Shown here piece by piece: positions 24,480-34,260 of a DNA stretch of 64,000 nucleotides (its first letter is position 1; the number at the start of each line of letters is the position of its first letter). The stretch comes from Paenibacillus radicis (ex Gao et al. 2016) (lineage in GTDB: Bacteria > Bacillota > Bacilli > Paenibacillales > Paenibacillaceae). The notes under the pieces were generated by a model. That model saw only the letters and a program-made list of their open reading frames with translations, did no database searches and was not told where the DNA came from. The translations under genes and the position numbers were made by a program. Location of the stretch: positions 775,706-839,705 of the forward strand of contig NZ_BMHY01000001.1 in assembly GCF_014641555.1 (NCBI RefSeq). The letters are read 5' to 3'.

Positions 24480-26437
24480 TCGGCAACGGCAAGCTGCTGC
24501 TAAATCTGGATCAACACTGTTATATCCGGGACATTTATTATCCCTATGTCGGCCAGTTGAATCATGTGGGCGGTCATTATTGCAGATTTGGCATTTGGAT
24601 CGGGGGACAGTTCTCCTGGCTAGACGAGCCGGAATGGAAGTTTGAGCTCGACTACATTGAGGATTCGCTCGTTACCAACATTATTGCCAGGCATGATGGA
24701 TTGGACGTCGAGCTTCATATGAACGATGGCATTCATCAACGGGAATGTATTTATATCAAACGTGTCGTCATCCGCAACCGGAGAAGCGAGCCCCGTGAAG
24801 CCCGGCTGTTTTTCCATCAGGATCTAATGATCGAAGGCTCTGAGGTAGGAGATACAGCTGCCTATTATCCGGAGAATAACACGTTATTCCATTACAAACG
24901 TTCAAATTATTTCATGTTCAGCGGCTCTACCGACGAAGGCGGAATGATGCAATATTCAACCGGCATCAAACGTTTCCACTCGGCTGAGGGGACATGGAGG
25001 GACGCAGAGGATGGCGTGCTGATGGGCAATACAATCGCTCAAGGATCTGTCGACAGTACGATCAGCTTCCGTACGATCGTTCCTCCTAACGGTGAGAAGA
25101 CGATCTATTATTGGATGTCGATCGGCAAAAACCTGGAGGAAGTCAAAGCTCTCAATCAATATGTACAAGAGAATAATCCCGAGAAGCTGCTCAGCCGGAT
25201 GGTCATCTATTGGAAGCACTGGCTGCGCCGCGCAGAGACGGAACTGGGCGATTTGCCGAAGCCGGTCGTACGCACTTTCAAGCAAAGTCTGCTGCTCGTC
25301 AGGACGCAGGTGGACGAACGGGGAGCGATACTTGCCGCTAATGATACGGACATTCTGCAATACAACCGGGATCATTACAGTTATATGTGGCCGCGTGACG
25401 GGGCGCTAATTGCGGAGGCGATGTCGCTCGCCGGTTATCAAAGTGTTATCGCACCATTTTTCCATTTTTGCGCGCAGGCACTATCGCCGGAAGGCTATTT
25501 GTACCACAAGTACAATCCGGACGGAACCGTTGGCTCAAGCTGGCATCCCTACATTGTGCAAGGCAGCCGCAGACTGCCCATTCAAGAGGATGAAACGGCG
25601 CTTGTCCTATTTGCGCTTTGGCAGGATTACTCGCGTAATCAGGTCATTGAATTACCGCAATCCTTGTACAGCAATCTCATACGGAAGGCAGCTTCCTTTC
25701 TGAGCGAGTACATCGACCCTTCGCTTTCGCTGCCTAAGCCAAGCTATGATTTATGGGAGGAGCGCTATGGGATATGGACGTATACAGCCTCCTCTGTCTA
25801 TGCGGGGCTGATGGCGGCAGCCTTCTTCACCGAACTGTTCGGTGATTACGAGCGGAGCGACCATTACAAGAATACGGCAAGTACGATCAAACAGGGCATT
25901 CTGACTCATCTATGGGATGAAGAGTCCGGCAGGTTCGCCCGCGGACTTATTCAGAAGGATAATCGATGGGTGAAGGATATGACGCTGGAGAGCAGCATGT
26001 TCGGCATTTGGGAATTTGGAGTATTGCCCGTGCATGATGATAAAGTCTCCAGGACGATGAACGCGATCAAGGAAGGTCTGCAAATTCGGACCCATATCGG
26101 CGGAATCGCCCGCTACACTAATGACTATTACTTCCAGCAGTCAGGTGAGATCGACAAAGTCCCGGGCAACCCGTGGATCATTTGTACGTTATGGGTAGCC
26201 AATTATGAGATTGAATCGGCATTGACGCTGACCGATCTTGAGGGGCCAAAGCGGACGCTGCAATGGGTCGTTGATCATGCGCTGCAAAGCGGCTTGCTGC
26301 CGGAGCAGTTGAACCCGCATGACGGAACGCCGTTATCGGTTGCTCCGCTCACATGGTCGCATGCAACGTTCGTGCAAAGCGTAAGCAAATATGCGGAAAA
26401 GTATAAGGAGCTGCAAGGAAAGCAGCAGCAGGAGTAG
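24461..26437 (+). CDS. GH15 glucoamylase/glucodextranase-like glycoside hydrolase
   Basis: 658 residues, no signal peptide, so cytoplasmic. An N-terminal beta-sandwich (residues ~1-250) precedes an alpha/alpha-barrel with YSYMWPRDGALIAEAMS, acid Glu candidate in SYDLWEERYGIWTYTASS and C-terminal base candidate in GLLPEQLNPHDGTPL, the GH15 arrangement. The expected reaction is release of glucose from non-reducing ends of alpha-glucans or related oligosaccharides. It overlaps glgA and is the last operon gene, the place where Bacillus has glgP. Trehalose or isomalto-oligosaccharide activity is also possible. Confidence 0.92.
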   Translation: MARHLVIGNGKLLLNLDQHCYIRDIYYPYVGQLNHVGGHYCRFGIWIGGQFSWLDEPEWKFELDYIEDSLVTNIIARHDGLDVELHMNDGIHQRECIYIKRVVIRNRRSEPREARLFFHQDLMIEGSEVGDTAAYYPENNTLFHYKRSNYFMFSGSTDEGGMMQYSTGIKRFHSAEGTWRDAEDGVLMGNTIAQGSVDSTISFRTIVPPNGEKTIYYWMSIGKNLEEVKALNQYVQENNPEKLLSRMVIYWKHWLRRAETELGDLPKPVVRTFKQSLLLVRTQVDERGAILAANDTDILQYNRDHYSYMWPRDGALIAEAMSLAGYQSVIAPFFHFCAQALSPEGYLYHKYNPDGTVGSSWHPYIVQGSRRLPIQEDETALVLFALWQDYSRNQVIELPQSLYSNLIRKAASFLSEYIDPSLSLPKPSYDLWEERYGIWTYTASSVYAGLMAAAFFTELFGDYERSDHYKNTASTIKQGILTHLWDEESGRFARGLIQKDNRWVKDMTLESSMFGIWEFGVLPVHDDKVSRTMNAIKEGLQIRTHIGGIARYTNDYYFQQSGEIDKVPGNPWIICTLWVANYEIESALTLTDLEGPKRTLQWVVDHALQSGLLPEQLNPHDGTPLSVAPLTWSHATFVQSVSKYAEKYKELQGKQQQE

Positions 26438-26466
26438 CTGCCGCCCATTCTGCGGCGTTATATGTC

Positions 26467-26505
26467 AAAAAGCCGTCCCGGCAAGATGCGCCGGGACGGC
26501 TTTTT
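26467..26505 (+). terminator. Terminator of the glycogen operon
   Basis: AAAAGCCGTCCCGGC / GCCGGGACGGCTTTTT around AAGATGC. Long GC-rich stem with T tail; it may also stop minus-strand transcripts from gerP. Confidence 0.92.
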
Positions 26506-26528
26506 GCTATACGTGCATAATCATTGAA

Positions 26529-26654
26529 TTAGAACAGCCAAGAGCGCGATATGATGACGAGCAAAATGAAAAGAACGAGAATGATGCCTGTACTCGTCCA
26601 GAGACCGCCCACCGGCACGCAACCAACATTAGCACCTGCTACAGGGTATCCCAC
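26529..26654 (-). CDS. YjcZ-type tiny membrane protein (41 aa)
   Basis: 41 residues: a Gly/Val/Pro-rich N-terminus (VGYPVAGANVGCVPVGG) and a hydrophobic C-terminal helix (TGIILVLFILLVIISRSWLF) characteristic of the YjcZ/tiny-TM sporulation family of Bacillales. GTG start at 26654 lies nine bases after GGGAGG. A neighbouring ATG in another frame closes after ten codons and is rejected. It follows gerPE on the same strand. A SigE/SigK-like promoter is at 26710-26739. Function unknown; probably spore-related. Confidence 0.8.
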   Translation of the reverse strand: MGYPVAGANVGCVPVGGLWTSTGIILVLFILLVIISRSWLF

Positions 26655-26709
26655 CGTTCATAACCTCCCGAATGTGAGTTTTGCGATGTTATGGAATACA
26701 TCACATGGT

Positions 26710-26739
26710 TAATGTATGAAGGCGGCGCCCGTAATTATT
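26710..26739 (-). promoter_or_regulatory. Candidate SigE/SigK promoter for the YjcZ-like gene
   Basis: On the minus strand -35-like AATAATT (26733-26739), 14-bp spacer, -10 CATACATTA (26710-26718), which fits CATACAnT (SigE) and CATAnnnTA (SigK). Confidence 0.45.
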
Positions 26740-26785
26740 GGACGTTTGTACCGGTGCAAACGTAATTGTGACAAATGCCTAGTAT

Positions 26786-27202
26786 TTACGGTTTTCTCCG
26801 ATATTGGCGGATGTGCTTGATCCGGGATTCCGCTACCGTTTCCATCGCATTGCCAGCCTGCACGCTGGATGAGGCGCCGACCGCAGTTATGAAAATGCAG
26901 CCTACGTTGATGCGCGGCGAGCAGTTCGTCCGATGGATGACGACAGCTTCGTTTTCTTCGAATGCTGGATCGTTCAAGACCGGGAGCGGCCGTTCGAATA
27001 TTTCGTAGGATTCGAAATAGACCGAGCCCGCCGTCTCATGTCCTTCTTCCCGCTGTACAGCAAGCGCCCTAAGCTTGGGGGTGTAGTATCCGCGATCACC
27101 TAACTGGATAATCGCGGATAAGGAGACATCGATGATGGCAAGACCGCAAATTTCTGCCGTCCGCACGGGATAGTCGCCCTCCCGTTGGCTGCCGGACCGC
27201 AT
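26786..27202 (-). CDS. gerPE: Spore germination protein GerPE
   Basis: 138 residues. Pattern RTAEICGLAIIDVSLSAIIQ and LQVGD-like LGDRGYYTPKLRALAVQRE matches GerPE of the GerP set, which lets germinants pass the spore coat. Last gene of the operon; its ATG overlaps the gerPD stop (TAATG). The C-terminal tail is basic (ESRIKHIRQYRRKP). No gerPF follows. Confidence 0.88.
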   Translation of the reverse strand: MRSGSQREGDYPVRTAEICGLAIIDVSLSAIIQLGDRGYYTPKLRALAVQREEGHETAGSVYFESYEIFERPLPVLNDPAFEENEAVVIHRTNCSPRINVGCIFITAVGASSSVQAGNAMETVAESRIKHIRQYRRKP

Positions 27203-27438
27203 TAGGCTTCGCTTTCCGTTTCCGGCTCCGCCGTTTCACCAATGGCCTGCGAGGCACCCTCCGGACTTGGGAACGGAGCGAGCGGTCCGATGATTACCGA
27301 TTCCGGCGGCGTGTCGAACATGGAATATAGCGTCGTGTAATCGGTATCCCCAACTTGCAGGGAGGAGGAGCTGGAAATACCAAGTACTTCGATGGAGCCA
27401 ACGACCAATGCATGGTTGTATACATTGAACTGAATCAT
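27202..27438 (-). CDS. gerPD: Spore germination protein GerPD
   Basis: 78 residues. QFNVYNHALVVGSIEVLGIS followed by SSSSLQVGDTDYTTLYSMFD is the GerPD core; the tail is Pro/Glu-rich (PSPEGASQAIGETAEPETES). It follows gerPC after 14 bases with SD AAGGAGG. Predicted spore-coat-associated permeability factor. Confidence 0.9.
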   Translation of the reverse strand: MIQFNVYNHALVVGSIEVLGISSSSSLQVGDTDYTTLYSMFDTPPESVIIGPLAPFPSPEGASQAIGETAEPETESEA

Positions 27439-27452
27439 AGTTAACGGCCTCC

Positions 27453-28130
27453 TTATGAATTATTCATCAAATTGCTGTTGTCAGAGCCTTGCAGCTGGCA
27501 TAAATATTGCTGCAGGGCTGCGTCGGCGTCACGGGACGTTTTTGCAAAAATGTCTGCTTTGAATGCGGCCTCGCCGTCGGCATCAAGCGGAGTCCCTGCT
27601 TGATCTTTCGCCGCAGTCTGCATATAGTAATGAATCCGGGTAGGAAGCTGCTTGCGGATATCGTTAATAATTAAACGGCGGTGGTAAGGATCGAGAGTCA
27701 GTCCGATGTCGGATTCCATCTGCATTAGCTTTTGTGGAGCCATCGTGTCTAAATATTGATTCATTTGCGCTTGCACATCGCTATACGGGCCTCCCGCAGA
27801 AGGCGGCGATATGCCGGCCGCGGCTGAAGGAAATACATTCTGTTTCTTTGCAGAAAGCTGCTCTATATCTCCTGGGGGCGACTCCGAGCCCGGCGGCGTC
27901 ATGCCGATATTGAGCGTGCCTTCCAGCTTCTCTACCTTTAACTGATCGAAATGGTACTGCAGGTTTTCGATATTGTAGGTTGGTTTAGTCTCCAGTTGCT
28001 GCAACTGGTCGCATACGGCGGACAGCTTCATTTCGAGGGAACGGATTTGCTCCTCTTGCCGGCTAAGTCTGGCTTGAACCTCATGCAGCCAAGCATGCCA
28101 AGGGGAGTAGCCGTTCGGTTGCTGCTGCAT
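27453..28130 (-). CDS. gerPC: Spore germination protein GerPC
   Basis: 225 residues. An N-terminal coiled coil (RLSRQEEQIRSLEMKLSAVC) precedes the signature KPTYNIENLQYHFDQLKVEK and LEGTLNIGMTPPG, then a helical C-terminal half. It is the largest GerP protein and may act as a scaffold for the small GerP proteins (inference). ATG after AGGAGGCC. Located between gerPB and gerPD in standard order. Confidence 0.93.
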   Translation of the reverse strand: MQQQPNGYSPWHAWLHEVQARLSRQEEQIRSLEMKLSAVCDQLQQLETKPTYNIENLQYHFDQLKVEKLEGTLNIGMTPPGSESPPGDIEQLSAKKQNVFPSAAAGISPPSAGGPYSDVQAQMNQYLDTMAPQKLMQMESDIGLTLDPYHRRLIINDIRKQLPTRIHYYMQTAAKDQAGTPLDADGEAAFKADIFAKTSRDADAALQQYLCQLQGSDNSNLMNNS

Positions 28131-28147
28131 GTTGGATGGCCTCCTGT

Positions 28148-28351
28148 CTATGAGGGATTAGGCAGCGGAACGAAGGAAAGCGGGTTCTCCTGGCCGAGCT
28201 CCGCTGCCGGTCCGGTGAAGCCCCCCGTATTATAAAGCTGGGACAAAGAACGGATCGAACCTGCGCTCCCGATCTGAAGCACGGAGCTGTTCGAGACGCT
28301 GTCGACGCGCAGCTGCTTAATCGTAATGGTTTGATGAATGGTCCAGTTCAT
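28148..28351 (-). CDS. gerPB: Spore germination protein GerPB
   Basis: 67 residues. WTIHQTITIKQLRVDSVSNS plus SSVLQIGSAGSIRSLSQLYN is the GerPB pattern. Its ATG overlaps the gerPA stop (ATGA at 28348-28351 on the minus strand), so the two are coupled. Short acidic, Pro-rich C-terminus. Confidence 0.92.
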   Translation of the reverse strand: MNWTIHQTITIKQLRVDSVSNSSVLQIGSAGSIRSLSQLYNTGGFTGPAAELGQENPLSFVPLPNPS

Positions 28352-28587
28352 ATGAGGTTAACTCCCGTGCCGATTTCGTTTTGCGTGCTGTCCTGTACGT
28401 CAGGATCAAGTGTATTCGTAGCGCTGACAGCGTTGTTCGCGTTGGCGAGGCTGCCCGTCAGGAAGGAGCCGGAGCCGGCATAGGTTTTGGAAGTGCTTGA
28501 CGGCGATAGCTGCACGGAATCGCCGAATTGTACGATGGAGCTGGAGCCAGTGCTGACGATTTTGACAAAACCGACGATGGATGGCAT
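28348..28587 (-). CDS. gerPA: Spore germination protein GerPA (GerPA/GerPF family)
   Basis: 79 residues. MPSIVGFVKIVSTGSSSIVQ, FGDSVQLSPSSTSKTYAGSG and SFLTGSLANANNAVSATNTL are the GerPA/GerPF family core. Called GerPA because it is first in the operon; sequence alone cannot exclude GerPF. RBS AAAAGGAGTG. A SigK-like -10 lies just upstream at 28612. Confidence 0.88.
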   Translation of the reverse strand: MPSIVGFVKIVSTGSSSIVQFGDSVQLSPSSTSKTYAGSGSFLTGSLANANNAVSATNTLDPDVQDSTQNEIGTGVNLI

Positions 28588-28611
28588 GCGCGTTCACTCC
28601 TTTTACGGTAA

Positions 28612-28620
28612 TACGGTATG
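28612..28620 (-). promoter_or_regulatory. SigK-type -10 for the gerP operon
   Basis: CATACCGTA on the minus strand fits the SigK -10 CATAnnnTA. No clear AC -35 at the usual distance. gerP of Bacillus is transcribed by SigK. Confidence 0.5.
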
Positions 28621-28723
28621 CTACATCGTATGCGGCATTCGCCTAGAGGTTCCGTGAGTCATGTGCTGTAATGTGGCGCTAACGCCCAGATCGGCATATG
28701 TTGTAAGGGGGAGGTGAAAGCTG

Positions 28724-29152
28724 GTGGCATCTAAGTGGGATGATCTGGAGAGATGGATGGAGGGACAAAAGCTGCCTAAAGGGTTTGATGTGCTCAAAGA
28801 GCCTGATTGGGTGGAACAATTTGTTCGTAAAATGATGACAAAAGCACTGCCTGAAGCAGCTGGAGCGATGTCCAGTCAGGCGGATGATCCTTCTTTTTTT
28901 GAAACCCACCACTTCGTCATCGTTAAATTTCCCTTGCCGCCAGATGTGAAGCGGGATGAGCTGAAGCTTTATGTGCGGGAGGACCGGATTCGCATTGAAG
29001 GACTGCCCGGAAATCAGACCGAAACGGTCAAGCTTCCGAAGCCTGTGAAACCGAGAATATGCCGGGCACTCGTTAAAAACGGCATTTTACAAGTGAAGCT
29101 GCGCAAGCGTCCTGGCGCCCGTACCTATTATGAAGCGGATATTCGCTGGTAG
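28724..29152 (+). CDS. Hsp20/alpha-crystallin-like protein (GerT-like)
   Basis: 142 residues. The C-terminal two thirds form a small heat-shock-like beta-sandwich (HHFVIVKFPLPPDVKRDELK, LYVREDRIRIEGLPG, ALVKNGILQVKLRKRPGART); the N-terminus is helical. It lacks the usual C-terminal IxI motif. Diverged from gerP and close to it, it resembles GerT, a spore-coat Hsp20-fold protein of Bacillus; that assignment is tentative. GTG start after GGGGGAGGTGAAAG. Confidence 0.8.
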   Translation: MASKWDDLERWMEGQKLPKGFDVLKEPDWVEQFVRKMMTKALPEAAGAMSSQADDPSFFETHHFVIVKFPLPPDVKRDELKLYVREDRIRIEGLPGNQTETVKLPKPVKPRICRALVKNGILQVKLRKRPGARTYYEADIRW

Positions 29153-29300
29153 CGCTGCAGCGGCTGCTGCCTATACTGTCACGAAATCTACCGGATTGCG
29201 GCTGGATAAAGATTGCATAATCCCTTATAATGCTATATAGCGAGCGGAACGGCAAAGGCTTACAAAGTCGTTTCTATCATTACATAGGGGAGTGTAGGGC

Positions 29301-29501
29301 GTGTCTTTAGTTGATGTCAGCAGCGTATCGGCGACTTTATTCATACTCGGAGTCGTCTTCTTATTGCTTATATTCGGATTGCTTAGCTTTGGAATATTGA
29401 GAATGTTCCAGCAGCGCTTCCGTGCGGGCTGGATCAGCTTCGCAGGCGCTATCGTCAGCTTTGTCGGGTTTATGCTTATATTAAACAAGTGGTTCCTGTG
29501 A
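29301..29501 (+). CDS. Small two-span membrane protein
   Basis: 66 residues with two hydrophobic helices (TLFILGVVFLLLIFGLLSFG; WISFAGAIVSFVGFMLILNK) separated by a basic loop (RMFQQRFR). GTG 29301 follows AGGGGAGTG. It is followed 32 bases on by another small membrane gene on the same strand, probably co-transcribed. Not recognised. Confidence 0.65.
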   Translation: MSLVDVSSVSATLFILGVVFLLLIFGLLSFGILRMFQQRFRAGWISFAGAIVSFVGFMLILNKWFL

Positions 29502-29533
29502 CGGACCCGTTTTGCTGATTGGAGGAGTCAACC

Positions 29534-29758
29534 ATGCTATGGACGGCTATCTGGTTTTTCATTAATATACTGTTTGTCGTCTCCTTGATCATGTTCTTAT
29601 TCGTGCAGCGCTCCGTGTCGGAAGCGGCAGCGAACACGAACGAACCGGACAAGCTGCGCCGCGCCAAGCAACGCCGTAATGTGACGGCTATCGTCTCTAT
29701 CGCATTGCTTGTCGCGATGAGCGCCAGTTTTTTGATCAATATGCGGCTTAACGGGTAG
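29534..29758 (+). CDS. Small two-span membrane protein
   Basis: 74 residues: an N-terminal span (MLWTAIWFFINILFVVSLIM), a charged middle (EPDKLRRAKQRRN) and a C-terminal span (AIVSIALLVAMSASFLINM). ATG 29534 follows GGAGGAGTC; an upstream in-frame start at 29519 would lie ahead of that site. Not recognised. The pair is closed by a terminator at 29803. Confidence 0.68.
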   Translation: MLWTAIWFFINILFVVSLIMFLFVQRSVSEAAANTNEPDKLRRAKQRRNVTAIVSIALLVAMSASFLINMRLNG

Positions 29759-29802
29759 GTTCAATGAGGGCCGCAGAGGTCTATGAAATGAGTTTTACGG
29801 GG

Positions 29803-29830
29803 GGCTCTCATTGACGAGAGTCTTTTTTTT
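29803..29830 (+). terminator. Terminator after the small membrane-protein pair
   Basis: CTCTC (29805-29809) pairs with GAGAG (29816-29820), followed by TCTTTTTTTT. Short stem but strong T run, just before zur. Confidence 0.65.
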
Positions 29831-29874
29831 CGTCATTATAGAGAGAGAATATCTATATGCGGAGGTTTTATTCA

Positions 29875-30312
29875 TTGCATACGTATGAAGAAATCGTGCA
29901 GAAGATGGCAAGCCAAGGGCTGCGCATAACCGATCAACGAAAAACGCTGGCGAAATTATTTGCGGAGTCTCCGGGATATTTGGCGCCAAAAGCCGTTTAC
30001 GAATATATGGGCAAGTCCTACACGGGACTCAGCTTCGATACCGTCTATCGCAATTTGCGCGTCATGGAGGAGCTTGGCGTACTAGAGCAGGTGGTGTTCG
30101 AGGAAGGCGTCAAGTTCAAGCTGCACTGCCGGGAGCATGACCATCATCATCATATGATCTGCCTGCAATGCGGCAGAACCTATCCGATCACGTACTGTCC
30201 GATGGAACAGACACTTGTGCCGGATGATTTCAAAGTCGTCAAGCATAAGTTCGAGGTGTTTGGTTACTGCAAGGATTGCGCGCAAGACGAGCCGGCCTTG
30301 GGAGAAGGCTAA
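29875..30312 (+). CDS. zur: Zinc uptake repressor Zur (Fur family)
   Basis: 145 residues, exactly the Bacillus Zur length. Winged helix ([40 protein letters not shown]), His cluster ([16 protein letters not shown]) and structural-zinc CxxC pairs (CLQCGR, CKDC). [10 protein letters not shown] and CPMEQ are closer to Zur than to Fur or PerR. TTG 29875 is chosen because GGAGG (29861-29865) lies downstream of the only in-frame ATG. yidD starts within its stop. The znuACB operon 3 kb away has a matching box. Confidence 0.88.
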   Translation: MHTYEEIVQKMASQGLRITDQRKTLAKLFAESPGYLAPKAVYEYMGKSYTGLSFDTVYRNLRVMEELGVLEQVVFEEGVKFKLHCREHDHHHHMICLQCGRTYPITYCPMEQTLVPDDFKVVKHKFEVFGYCKDCAQDEPALGEG

Positions 30313-30581
30313 TGTCCGGGCAGCCGAAAGCGAGAAGGGTGCTGCAGGCGCCTATCGTCTTTTACCGCAAGGTGCTGTCGCCCTTGAAGCCCCCCACATG
30401 CCGCTTCTATCCCACTTGCTCCGCTTACGCGCTAGAAGCGCTCGAGAAGCATGGCGCCGTTCGCGGATCTTGGCTTGCGGCGAAACGGATTGCGCGCTGC
30501 CATCCCTTTCATCCGGGCGGATTTGACCCGGTCCCGCCAGCACCTGGCGAGGAACAGCCCATCGGGCATGAGGGATCTTGA
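30312..30581 (+). CDS. yidD: Membrane protein insertion efficiency factor YidD
   Basis: 89 residues. [20 protein letters not shown] followed by [20 protein letters not shown] and [12 protein letters not shown] is the YidD signature, with paired cysteines. It assists YidC-dependent insertion at the inner face of the membrane. ATG overlaps the zur stop (TAATG), so it is co-translated with zur. The metG promoter overlaps its stop codon. Confidence 0.93.
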   Translation: MSGQPKARRVLQAPIVFYRKVLSPLKPPTCRFYPTCSAYALEALEKHGAVRGSWLAAKRIARCHPFHPGGFDPVPPAPGEEQPIGHEGS

Positions 30582-30606
30582 CAGGCTGATGGGTTGAGGT
30601 TATATT
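30578..30606 (+). promoter_or_regulatory. SigA promoter of the metG leader
   Basis: TTGACA (30578-30583), 17-bp spacer, TATATT (30601-30606). The -35 overlaps the yidD stop. Confidence 0.78.
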
Positions 30607-30654
30607 TTGAACTATAAAGGTTAATAATTGCAAAATAACAGTCCGATGAACGGA

Positions 30655-30944
30655 TGAGTACGATGATGATTTTTGAGAGATCGTCCTAGGACAGAGAGCC
30701 GGGCAAGATGCTGCAAGCCGGTATAGGACAACATCGGAAAATGGTCCTGGAGGAATCGTTTTCGAGCCGCAATCATGCGGTAAGGGAGCGGCGCTAAGCC
30801 AGCGGTAAAGGCTATGCCGTCTTCATCGACGGCACACGAAGCAATGATGCGCGGTTTATCCAAGCGGATAATCACGCATGATTGGAATTTGGGTGGTACC
30901 GCGTGAGTTCGTAACTCTCGTCCCATGTTGGACGGGAGTTTTTT
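30655..30944 (+). promoter_or_regulatory. T-box riboswitch of metG (tRNA-Met sensing)
   Basis: The T-box sequence TGGGTGGTACCGCG is at 30890-30903, followed by the terminator. Stem I lies at ~30670-30755 with AGAGAG and a specifier-loop context GGAAA-ATG-GTCC, giving candidate Met codon ATG at 30741-30743. Uncharged tRNA-Met should pair with TGGT and favour the antiterminator, allowing metG transcription. Confidence 0.9.
30913..30944 (+). terminator. Conditional terminator of the metG T-box
   Basis: AACTCTCGTCC / GGACGGGAGTT around CATGTT, followed by TTTTT. Competes with the antiterminator that uses 30890-30903. Confidence 0.9.
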
Positions 30945-30964
30945 GTGTTTTGTTTTTATTATAA

Positions 30965-32980
<2,016 letters not shown>

Positions 32981-33000
32981 GTTGTAAATATCAATTAGCA

Positions 33001-33038
33001 GCCGTCAAAGGGGCATGAGCTCCTTTGACGGCTTTTTT
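33001..33038 (+). terminator. Terminator after metG
   Basis: GCCGTCAAAGG / CCTTTGACGGC around a short loop, followed by TTTTTT. Confidence 0.93.
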
Positions 33039-33121
33039 CTGCGCAGGTCTAATTGTATAGGGACAAGTGTATAGGCTAAGATGGAGGCGAGTATAGTAAA
33101 AAATAGTTATTAGATTTAGGG

Positions 33122-33151
33122 TTGACAGTGTCTATTAGCCGCTTATATAAT
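33122..33151 (+). promoter_or_regulatory. SigA promoter of znuACB
   Basis: TTGACA (33122-33127), 18-bp spacer, TATAAT (33146-33151). The start site should fall within the Zur dyad. Confidence 0.85.
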
Positions 33152-33154
33152 GTA

Positions 33155-33173
33155 AATCGTAATAGTAACGATT
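33155..33173 (+). promoter_or_regulatory. Zur box over the znuA start site
   Basis: AATCGTAAT-A-GTAACGATT is a 9-1-9 dyad with two mismatches in the right half to the Bacillus Zur consensus (AATCGTAAT-n-ATTACGATT). It begins four bases after the -10, so bound Zur would block initiation. Confidence 0.8.
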
Positions 33174-33209
33174 ACTAACAAGACATATAGAAATGGGAGA
33201 AGCCTACTT

Positions 33210-34193
33210 ATGAGAACTAAAACTGTGAGATCAATCAGAATTTCTGCAGCTGCTATGCTATTGGCCGCTTTTACACTTGTTATTGCCGCATGCGGAAGCG
33301 GCTCGGGCGGTAAAATAGTGGAAGGCAAGACAAACGTAGTGACGACTTTTTACCCGCTTTATTACTTAGCTTCGGAAATCGGGGGCGATAAGGTAAATGC
33401 CGTCAACTTGGTGCCTGCTGGCGTAGAGCCGCATGACTGGTCGCCAAAGAGTCAGGATTTGGATCTTGCGTCGAAGGCTCAGTTGTTTCTGTATAACGGT
33501 GCCGGACTGGAAGGCTGGACTGATAATTTTCTGAAAGGCTTGTCGAAGAAGAGCAAGCTTGTAACAGCCGAGATGAGCAAAGGTATTTCGCTTATTAAAG
33601 GCAATCCGGAGGAAGAACACGAAGGTGAAGAAGGCGAAGAGCATGACGATCATGGACATAGCCATGATCTCGACGTCGATCCGCATACATGGGTAAGTCC
33701 AAAGTCGATCATGCTGATGGCGGAAAATGTGAAAAACAGTCTCGTTGAGGTAGATCCGGCCAACAAAGCAAGCTATGAAGACAATTACGCGGCGCTGCAT
33801 GCCAAACTTGAAGCACTGGATCAGAAATTTCAAGCAGAGCTTTCCAAAACAGTGAAGAAAGATATCGTAACCTCTCATCAAGCATTTGGTTATTTGGCTA
33901 GAGACTATGGCTTGAGACAAACTGCGGTTATGGGCTTGTCGCCAGATGCGGAGCCAAGAGCACAGGACTTGCTCCAGATTGCGAAATTCGTGAAGGAAAA
34001 CGACATTCGCTACATTTTCTTCGAGGAGCTGGTGTCGCCGACGCTGGCGAATACGCTGGCAAGTGAGGCGAAAGTCGATACACTGGTCCTTAATCCGATT
34101 GAAGGTCTTACACCGGAGCAGGAGAAGCGCGGAGACGACTACATCACGCTCATGGAAGCCAATTTGCAAAATTTGATTAAGGCATTACAATAA
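33210..34193 (+). CDS. znuA: Zinc ABC transporter substrate-binding lipoprotein ZnuA
   Basis: 327 residues. Lipoprotein signal with lipobox VIAAC (Cys ~residue 28). Cluster A-I metal-binding fold: VNLVPAGVEPHDW (His), DVDPHTWVSPK (His), TSHQAFGYLARDYGL (His) and a late FFEELVSPTLA acidic ligand. A Glu/His-rich mobile loop (EEEHEGEEGEEHDDHGHSHD) at ~140-160 is typical for zinc rather than manganese proteins. First gene after the Zur-box promoter; a hairpin separates it from znuC. Confidence 0.93.
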   Translation: MRTKTVRSIRISAAAMLLAAFTLVIAACGSGSGGKIVEGKTNVVTTFYPLYYLASEIGGDKVNAVNLVPAGVEPHDWSPKSQDLDLASKAQLFLYNGAGLEGWTDNFLKGLSKKSKLVTAEMSKGISLIKGNPEEEHEGEEGEEHDDHGHSHDLDVDPHTWVSPKSIMLMAENVKNSLVEVDPANKASYEDNYAALHAKLEALDQKFQAELSKTVKKDIVTSHQAFGYLARDYGLRQTAVMGLSPDAEPRAQDLLQIAKFVKENDIRYIFFEELVSPTLANTLASEAKVDTLVLNPIEGLTPEQEKRGDDYITLMEANLQNLIKALQ

Positions 34194-34205
34194 GATAGAT
34201 AGGAC

Positions 34206-34230
34206 AAAACTCGGCCGGTGTGCCGGGTTT
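34206..34230 (+). terminator. Hairpin between znuA and znuC, possible attenuator
   Basis: AAACTCGGC (34206-34214) pairs with GCCGGGTTT (34222-34230), with one G-T pair. The following GTCTGCTTTG is a poor T tail, so partial termination or RNA stabilisation favouring znuA is the likely effect. Confidence 0.45.
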
Positions 34231-34260
34231 GTCTGCTTTGAATAGAGAAAGAGGTGTACT

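Noticed and set aside
26741..26763. Terminator after gerPE (ACGTTTG/CAAACGT stem)
   Set aside because: Symmetric stem present but no T run on the minus strand; too weak to call.
29857..29874. ATG 29857 as the zur start
   Set aside because: The ribosome site GGAGG lies downstream of it; TTG 29875 is correctly spaced.
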